Positions 21,805 to 26,885 of a DNA stretch of 26,885 bases are shown one piece after another. The notes below the pieces were generated by a model. The model was not told the origin of the DNA, searched no databases, and saw nothing but the letters and a program-made list of their open reading frames with translations. The stretch is taken from assembly GCA_019418545.1 (NCBI GenBank), contig DYBQ01000015.1:1-26885 (forward strand), in the 5' to 3' direction. The stretch comes from Clostridiales bacterium (GTDB taxonomy: Bacteria > Bacillota > Clostridia > Oscillospirales > Acutalibacteraceae). The position numbers were made by a program, and so were the translations under genes. Each line of letters starts with the position of its first letter. Positions within the stretch are counted from its first letter, which is position 1.

Positions 21805-22839
21805 TCATTTCAATTTGACAATGCCGCTTTGCACAAGGCGGCGGAATTTTTCGGGGGAATCGGTTGGGCTTTCCTTTTCGCCCAGAATACCGGTGCTATC
21901 GAGAAGTGCATAGACAGGGACACCGCTTACGAACTTATCAGCAAGGAATTGAAGCTCTGGCTTTTTCACGTCCTGGTCGAAGAGAAACACAACATCGGCG
22001 CACAGGCGCGTAAGCATTTCGATTTGGCAGGACGAGACTTTTTTGCCGCCTGTTGCTACTGCGTTGCACACGCCCATATCCCAAAGCTGCATGACGCTTT
22101 TTTCTGATTCCCCTACATAGACTTTGCCTGCACGCTTGATATAAGGATAAGTGAGGTGCAGGCCATAAAGAATGCGGGAGCGGTTGACACGTTCGAGGTA
22201 GGTGTATTTTGCCTCCCCTTCCGGGACGGCGTGAGCAAAGAGCCGGCCTTTGACGCCAACGAGTGTGCCCATTTCGTCCCGGACAGGGATGGTGATGCGG
22301 TTGCTTTGGCTGTCGTACCCCACTTCAAACGTGCGCTGTGTGGTGTAGCTGATATGGTCGGCATAGAACATATCGTTCACCCAGGGATGATAGTAGCGCA
22401 AGAGAGCCTCTGGGATGGGGCGCAGCGGTGTATTATCCGGTGAATCTTCTTCCCCGCCACTGAGCTGCCGGAGGAGTTTTGTGAGACGAAGGCTTTCTGG
22501 GAGGTCTTGGTCAAAATTGTGGTAATAGCTGAGGCCAACCCAATCGCATATCTGTTTGACGGCATGGAAAAAGGAACATTTGCAGAAGTGCTGGACAAGG
22601 GAAATGATGTCTGCCGGGATGGCGTTTTGCTCGATGTTGCGCGTATAGTTGATGGTGCGCAAATAGGTGTTTTCGTAGACGGTGATGGCGTTGGGATTAT
22701 CGCCATCTGGGTTGCCGCAGGTGTAATAACTGTGCGGCGAACCATTCCGGTGCGCAACGTGATGGCAGCCGAGAGCAAGGAGGACATCTTCGACTTTGTG
22801 ATTTTCGAGAATGTAGTTTTTCAGTTCCTGAATTTCCAC
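21805..22839 (-). CDS. dnaG: DnaG-like primase (zinc-finger remnant plus TOPRIM)
   Basis: 344 aa, much shorter than bacterial DnaG (about 600), as usual for phage primases. The N-terminus has GCHHV (25-28) and TCGNPDGDNP (40-49), a zinc-finger plan in which the second CxxC pair has only one Cys. The catalytic core follows, with ITIPVRDEMGTLVGVKGR, the TOPRIM glutamate in YVGESEKSVMQLWDMG (about 245-247) and the acidic pair FDQD (288-290). It makes RNA primers for DnaE. The start is GTG 22839 with GGGGAG 4 bases upstream. It sits directly after the DnaB-like helicase gene, so helicase, primase, nuclease and polymerase are consecutive. Confidence 0.87.
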   Translation of the reverse strand: MEIQELKNYILENHKVEDVLLALGCHHVAHRNGSPHSYYTCGNPDGDNPNAITVYENTYLRTINYTRNIEQNAIPADIISLVQHFCKCSFFHAVKQICDWVGLSYYHNFDQDLPESLRLTKLLRQLSGGEEDSPDNTPLRPIPEALLRYYHPWVNDMFYADHISYTTQRTFEVGYDSQSNRITIPVRDEMGTLVGVKGRLFAHAVPEGEAKYTYLERVNRSRILYGLHLTYPYIKRAGKVYVGESEKSVMQLWDMGVCNAVATGGKKVSSCQIEMLTRLCADVVFLFDQDVKKPELQFLADKFVSGVPVYALLDSTGILGEKESPTDSPEKFRRLVQSGIVKLK

Positions 22840-22849
22840 GGAGCTCCCC

Positions 22850-24379
22850 CTATTTCTTTTCGACCAACTCGCCGAGTTCCAGCCAGGTGTTGAGGTTGAG
22901 ATCTACTTCAAACACGAGCTTTTTCTTTTCGCCGAAACGGTTTTTATCCACATTGAATATGTAGTATCGTTTGCCGGGCTGTAGTGGGTGGTCTGCCGCC
23001 TCGCCCCAATCGGTTGCCCAAGCGCGATAGGAGTATTTATGAAACTTGGAGGGCGGAATTTCTTTACAGAGCAACAGTGTGTGCAGCACACGCTTGAGGC
23101 CCTTGCAGTTTGCAATTTGGCTGGAAACGAGCTCGTCCGGCTCGATATAATTGGCGTCATCGGTGAGCTGAATGGAAAGATAGCCAAACATGTCGAGCTG
23201 TTTACACAGCTCTGTGATTTTGGTAACAGACACCATCATGGCGGCCCAATCGCCCATGGTAGATAAATCGTTTTTCATGGTGTCGTAAAAGACATAGTGG
23301 ATATTTTGCGTCATGTTGGCCTTGCGAATTTCAAATTCCAGTGTTTTATCGTCATAAGCCATGGCGACATCTTTTGTAAAAATAAGGCCCTGCGTTTCAT
23401 CTTCAATCCATTTCGCCACCTGCATAACCTGACGGTAGTCCAAAGACGAAGCGGCAATGCGCGCTTTGTATTGTTCAAAGGGCTCTGTGACTTCGCCCCA
23501 TTCGTCTTTGTGCGGATAGATGTAATCCCCCTTACCGTCGCGGTAGAGGCCAAGCGTGAGTTCTTTTTCAGGTTTTTTCAGCTTGATGCCATGGAGGGAC
23601 TGAAACTCGGGGTTGTTGATGACAGTGGTGATGAGGGCATAGCGCATTTCTTCGATTGTCATTTCGTTCAAAAGCACGAGCACTTTTTCTTTCAACACAA
23701 GGGTGAGGTAAGCAATGAGCTTTGCCATATAACGGCTTTTGCCCGCATTGGAAAGCATGCCGACGGCCATGGTGCTTTTGCGTTTTGCTCCGCGGAAAAG
23801 ATCGTTTTGAATGGGATATGGCAGCTGGACCCCCATATCTGGGGCCTGCATGCAATGCAGCAATGTATTTTGAATGTTGCTGTTGAGGACTTCGGCCTCT
23901 TCGTTTGTGAGAATAACAGTGTGGATGCGATCTGCTTTTGAGCGGATTAGACGGTAGATATCGTGCGCTGTAAATTCTTCAAACCGGCGGTGCTTCATGA
24001 TTTTTTCGACAGCAAAACCGTTGCGCTGATATTCCCTGAGAAGAGAATATTTTTTGAGAATGTCGAAATAGTTTTTGAAGTTATCGGGGATGGAAAGCTT
24101 TATCCATTCCGACAGAGTAGACCAGCCCTTGAATGACTGATATTGCCGTAAACGGTCTTCGCTTTCTGCCATGAATGTTGTGATGGCATTTTTATCGAAT
24201 GACTGAGAACGGGTCTCGAAGAGAGTGACGGCCTGGTTGTAAAAAAAGCGCGCGGCTTCATCGTAAAAATCGTATTTGCTTTTAATGTACTGGCTATATT
24301 CCACAATGAGCTCTGGCTTTTTGTAGATGGCGCCGACGGTGAGAATTTCGTTTGTAATATTGGTTACAATTTCGTCAAT
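22850..24379 (-). CDS. dnaB: DnaB-like replicative helicase, apparent ATT start
   Basis: About 509 aa. A helical N-terminal domain leads to a RecA-like motor with Walker A AVGMLSNAGKSRYM, LVLLNEMTIEEMRYA (the Walker B neighbourhood seen in DnaB) and LDMFGYLSIQLTDD. It unwinds the phage fork and partners the primase. The first usual start is GTG 24304. However, the frame is open 25 codons further, and these read as a natural DnaB N-terminus (TNEILTVGAIYKKPELIVEY). The open stretch contains no ATG, GTG or TTG upstream of 24304. It begins with ATT 24379, six bases after GAGGTGA, so ATT is the probable start. Confidence 0.87.
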   Translation of the reverse strand: MDEIVTNITNEILTVGAIYKKPELIVEYSQYIKSKYDFYDEAARFFYNQAVTLFETRSQSFDKNAITTFMAESEDRLRQYQSFKGWSTLSEWIKLSIPDNFKNYFDILKKYSLLREYQRNGFAVEKIMKHRRFEEFTAHDIYRLIRSKADRIHTVILTNEEAEVLNSNIQNTLLHCMQAPDMGVQLPYPIQNDLFRGAKRKSTMAVGMLSNAGKSRYMAKLIAYLTLVLKEKVLVLLNEMTIEEMRYALITTVINNPEFQSLHGIKLKKPEKELTLGLYRDGKGDYIYPHKDEWGEVTEPFEQYKARIAASSLDYRQVMQVAKWIEDETQGLIFTKDVAMAYDDKTLEFEIRKANMTQNIHYVFYDTMKNDLSTMGDWAAMMVSVTKITELCKQLDMFGYLSIQLTDDANYIEPDELVSSQIANCKGLKRVLHTLLLCKEIPPSKFHKYSYRAWATDWGEAADHPLQPGKRYYIFNVDKNRFGEKKKLVFEVDLNLNTWLELGELVEKK

Positions 24380-24399
24380 AGCACATCACCTCTATTGAT

Positions 24400-25101
24400 T
24401 TAGATTTCATCCAGAATATCTTCAATGGAAACAGGATAGGCTTTTGTGCCTGAGTTGCACGCACGGGAAAGGTTTTGGTATTTTACCTTCTCTTCCGGAG
24501 GGGATGATTGCTGGGCGGCGTTTTCCTGCTTTTGTTTCCATGCGAGATAATCTTTGTAACGCACGAGGAGAATGGCAAGGTCGTAATTAAGGCGTTGAGC
24601 AACATCCATTCTTTTGCCCTTTTGTTCATTCTGGGCCGCGACTTTATCGAGATATTGTTTTTTCTGTTGCCACATGTCCAGCAGGTGTTCTGCCGGAACT
24701 GGCTGTGCAAGGCCTGTGTAGCTGCCGTCATATACAGCGGCCAGCTTTTGATAGAACCGCACAGGAATGCTGGACACATCGTAGGCTTTTAGAAGCCAAT
24801 CGGTGAGTTGGCGGCGTGGATTGGTGCTGACGCCCCGCACAGGGCTTGGCCTTGCGGACGCCGGCTTTGGGCTGAGCACCTGCGAGATGCATGCGCGTGT
24901 GGCCGGGGCAAGAGACGAGATAAGCTCGTCTGCCTGCCCGGACGTGAGCGCGCCACGCCTTTGACCCATAAGCTTGGCTTTATAGCATGAGATATGGGCA
25001 AATTGCACCTTACTGGGCGACGGAGGACAGATAATATCGGGAAACTCGGTGACAAGATTGATTGGGCGCTTGCACAAAATACATTTTCGTGTGAGCTTCA
25101 C
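24400..25101 (-). CDS. Phage protein with N-terminal zinc site, replication module
   Basis: 233 aa. The N-terminus has a two-part metal site, KCILCKR (Cys7, Cys10) and HISCYK (His/Cys at about 36-39). A basic and Pro-rich linker follows (PKPASARPSPVRG), then a helical C-terminal region (LLDMWQQKKQYLDKVAAQ, LNYDLAILLVRYKDYLAW). No enzyme motif is seen. It lies between the Sak4-like ATPase and the DnaB-like helicase, so a helicase-loader or recombination-accessory role is possible but unproven. The start is GTG 25101, overlapping the ATPase stop by 4 bases (GTGA). Confidence 0.7.
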   Translation of the reverse strand: MKLTRKCILCKRPINLVTEFPDIICPPSPSKVQFAHISCYKAKLMGQRRGALTSGQADELISSLAPATRACISQVLSPKPASARPSPVRGVSTNPRRQLTDWLLKAYDVSSIPVRFYQKLAAVYDGSYTGLAQPVPAEHLLDMWQQKKQYLDKVAAQNEQKGKRMDVAQRLNYDLAILLVRYKDYLAWKQKQENAAQQSSPPEEKVKYQNLSRACNSGTKAYPVSIEDILDEI

Positions 25102-26258
25102 GCTTTGCCTGCCTTTTCGATGACAGAGAGAATTTGTTTGAGCACGGACTCATCTGTGACTTTTTTGAACGCAGACGGGAGCCCAGCCTCAGTGACAGCT
25201 TTTTTTGCAGCTGCTTTGGCGACCGGCGACATGCTTGAGAGGCGCTGAGTGATTTCTTCGCACAAATGTTGTGTTTCAGAAGGGACGGAACCTTCCTGCG
25301 GCTCTTCTTCCTGAGTGACGCCAATTTCCTGCGCGTACTTGCGCTCTTCGGTTTTGATGGCCTCTTGAATGGTATTTTTGATAACAAAATTTTTGTTTTT
25401 TGCAGTGCTGTCGATGACAGTTTGCCAATCGAGCAAAGAGGGGTCTTCGATATCGTCACCGGCCTTATGAGCCCCGGAGCGGTCTTTTTCAACAAAGGCA
25501 TGGACAGTGCCATAATCATCCTCTTCGCGGTAAAGGCGCACAACGGTTTTGGCGTTGTAGCTCATGGCCTTAAACCCATCGGGAATTTTTTTGCCGGTGG
25601 AAACGCTGACCTCTTTGCCATTGATTTCTTTGGTGACCTTTTCGTCCGCCTCGCGCGCAGTGGCGATATAGTGCTTGCCGGAGCCCATGAGATCCAAAAT
25701 GAGCTCTTGCCCTTTGAAGTTGATGGTTTGATAATCTTTCAACTCCAGGCCGGCGCCCTCGATTTTTACGAATTTTTCTTCCCCAATGAGGCCGGCAGCT
25801 TTTGCCTTGACGGAAGCGCGCTTTTTGGAGAATTCAATGATGCTGTTTTTTGTGGTGAGGTTTAAAACGCTGGTGCCGTCTACCACGATCATATCCGGAT
25901 TGAAGGGCTGGCCATCTGCGTCGAGAACCACTTCCTCTGTTTCTTCGCCTTCTTCGTTGTAGTAATAGTAAGGGGTGCCGGATTTTGCACGCTCGATGAG
26001 CTCTCGTACTTCGGAGAGGGACTGCGTGTAGACAATGTAGATATTCTGCAAATCAATGCCGTTGGTCTGTAGGGCAGGAAGATAATCGTCTATGCTGCCG
26101 CTTTCCGGGTCGATATAAAGGACGCGGAACGGTTTGCCTTCAGGCCGCTTGAGATAAGCGGACTGAAGGGCAAGGGTGCTTTTGCCTGTGAACGGCGCGC
26201 CGAAAAGAATCATTTGTATTTTGCTTTGAACAGCACCGCCGGAACGGGAACGTGCCAT
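25098..26258 (-). CDS. RecA-like recombination ATPase (Sak4-like)
   Basis: 386 aa from ATG 26258, which has GGAGG 8 bases upstream; the longer frame to a TTG at 26273 overlaps the SD. The compact RecA-type core has Walker A FGAPFTGKST (about 19-27), VLYIDPESGSIDDYL, and Walker B PDMIVVDGTS (121-130). It continues with HYIATAREADE and a helical, acidic C-terminal tail with a three-helix end (PVAKAAAKKAVTEAGLP). Such AAA/RecA-like phage proteins (Sak4 group) anneal or pair single strands, usually together with a phage SSB, which fits the gene just upstream. It could also be a general phage ATPase; the subgroup is called from motifs only. Confidence 0.8.
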   Translation of the reverse strand: MARSRSGGAVQSKIQMILFGAPFTGKSTLALQSAYLKRPEGKPFRVLYIDPESGSIDDYLPALQTNGIDLQNIYIVYTQSLSEVRELIERAKSGTPYYYYNEEGEETEEVVLDADGQPFNPDMIVVDGTSVLNLTTKNSIIEFSKKRASVKAKAAGLIGEEKFVKIEGAGLELKDYQTINFKGQELILDLMGSGKHYIATAREADEKVTKEINGKEVSVSTGKKIPDGFKAMSYNAKTVVRLYREEDDYGTVHAFVEKDRSGAHKAGDDIEDPSLLDWQTVIDSTAKNKNFVIKNTIQEAIKTEERKYAQEIGVTQEEEPQEGSVPSETQHLCEEITQRLSSMSPVAKAAAKKAVTEAGLPSAFKKVTDESVLKQILSVIEKAGKA

Positions 26259-26305
26259 ATGTGTTACCTCCAAGAATATTTATTTTCTTTTACGGACTGC
26301 ATGGT

Positions 26306-26885
26306 TTACCAGGGCTCGTCTTCATCGTCTTCTATGCTGCCCACAGACCCCCATGTACCGGATGCGGATTCTTTACTGCCATAATCTTCCTGCGCCTGTT
26401 TCGCAGCAGCGATTTTGGCAAGTGCCTCATCGATATTTTCTTCCGAGTAGGTGTCTTGGTCGATGGTGGAAGGGTCGGCGCCAGTGATGACGAGAAGGCG
26501 CTTTGTGGGAGACGCGACGCGCTCCATCTTATTTTCTGTGCCCCAAACGTCCGATTCCTCTACGGGCTGTGTATCGTGTTCTACTGCAATGTCGCCCCAC
26601 ACCTTGATAGCAGTATACGGTTTGAGTTTTTTGCGGAACAGATTGGCAAGCTCGGCATTTGTGATGTAAAACTCGGCGTCTTCAATGCTGTTATAGGTGA
26701 CGATTTTGGCCGATACCTCAAATTTGAAGGCGTCTTCGCATTTTTTGATTCCGGTAAAAACGATGACTTGGGTAAACTGAGCATTGGGGACATAGTCTTC
26801 TGCCGAGAAGTCGATTTCTTTTTTGCACAGGCTGAGCTGGCCGAGGATGAAACGAGTTTGATGTTTTTCATTGTAGGTGCTGTAT
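26306..26885 (-). CDS. Possible phage SSB-like protein with acidic tail (5' end outside window)
   Basis: 193 codons are visible in a frame open to the window edge, so a GTG at 26602 is internal. The N-terminal visible part is beta-rich (HQTRFILGQLSLCKKEIDF, NAQFTQVIVFTGIKKCEDA, FKFEVSAKIVTYNSI), as in OB-fold proteins. An acidic C-terminus follows (PSTIDQDTYSEENIDEAL) and the protein ends SIEDDEDEPW. Acidic tails ending in an aromatic residue are a hallmark of SSB-type proteins, which use the tip to dock partners. The position directly upstream of a Sak4-like ATPase supports a single-strand-binding role. No direct family match can be claimed. Confidence 0.6.
   Translation of the reverse strand, partial: YSTYNEKHQTRFILGQLSLCKKEIDFSAEDYVPNAQFTQVIVFTGIKKCEDAFKFEVSAKIVTYNSIEDAEFYITNAELANLFRKKLKPYTAIKVWGDIAVEHDTQPVEESDVWGTENKMERVASPTKRLLVITGADPSTIDQDTYSEENIDEALAKIAAAKQAQEDYGSKESASGTWGSVGSIEDDEDEPW

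Noticed and set aside
26581..26871. Minus-strand 96-codon frame at the right edge
   Set aside because: It is Ser/Lys-rich noise in another frame of the SSB-like gene, whose frame is open to the window end with natural protein composition.
1..26885. CRISPR array, complete tRNA or rRNA genes, insertion sequences
   Set aside because: No regular spacer-repeat pattern, rRNA, full tRNA cloverleaf or transposase with inverted-repeat ends was seen on either strand.

Overview
The window looks like the chromosome of a Gram-positive, Clostridia-type bacterium (Bacillota) carrying the integrase end of a large tailed prophage. The grounds are strong GGAGG-type ribosome binding sites, frequent GTG/TTG starts, a Tn4451/TnpX-like large serine recombinase on the host side, and a phage gene set of a kind known from clostridial phages. 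No species can be named. Nearly all prophage genes lie on the minus strand, so the module reads from right to left.

Layout. Bases 1-1066 are host-side mobile-element DNA: the end of a large serine recombinase and a small resolvase-like gene. At 1041-1122 is the 3' end of a tRNA on the minus strand with its terminator. This is the probable attachment site, and the reconstituted tRNA should lie at the far end of the prophage, outside the window. Bases 1351-3266 hold a tyrosine integrase, a small excisionase-like protein and dUTPase. A lone plus-strand small membrane protein gene with its own terminator follows (3453-3681). Bases 3741-7666 are an anaerobic nucleotide-reduction operon: nrdH, nrdD, nrdG and a small FTR-like Fe-S protein. 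Bases 7678-10591 hold small phage proteins and a frameshifted RNA ligase. Bases 10611-12670 hold a tail-fibre-like cassette with two poly-G leader ORFs. Bases 12740-26885 are a DNA-processing and replication module: Dam methylase, RecD2-like helicase, DnaE polymerase, RecJ-like nuclease, DnaG-like primase, DnaB-like helicase, a zinc-site protein, a Sak4-like ATPase and an SSB-like protein.

The main discovery is that the broken-looking genes are interrupted by group I introns. nrdD is split by a 1102-nt intron encoding a GIY-YIG endonuclease. dnaE is split twice, by a 347-nt intron without an ORF and by a 937-nt intron. The latter has no endonuclease gene but carries two convergent small membrane-protein genes. 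At all three sites, joining an exon ending in T to the base after an intron-final G restores the reading frame and a conserved motif. P7 pairings are visible in all three, and P1 pairings are good in the dnaE introns and weak in nrdD. The predicted spliced proteins are 640 aa (NrdD) and 1110 aa (DnaE).

Other notable points are a set of genes that appear to start at ATT (DnaB, RecD2, Dam and a 60-aa protein), a 4-bp tandem duplication that knocks out the RNA ligase C-terminus, and homopolymeric G tracts of 9 and 10 bases in duplicated leader ORFs that could switch translational coupling to tail-associated genes. Together the genes describe a phage that makes its own dNTPs without oxygen, brings most of its own replisome and recombination system, and is colonised by selfish RNA introns in its two most conserved enzymes.
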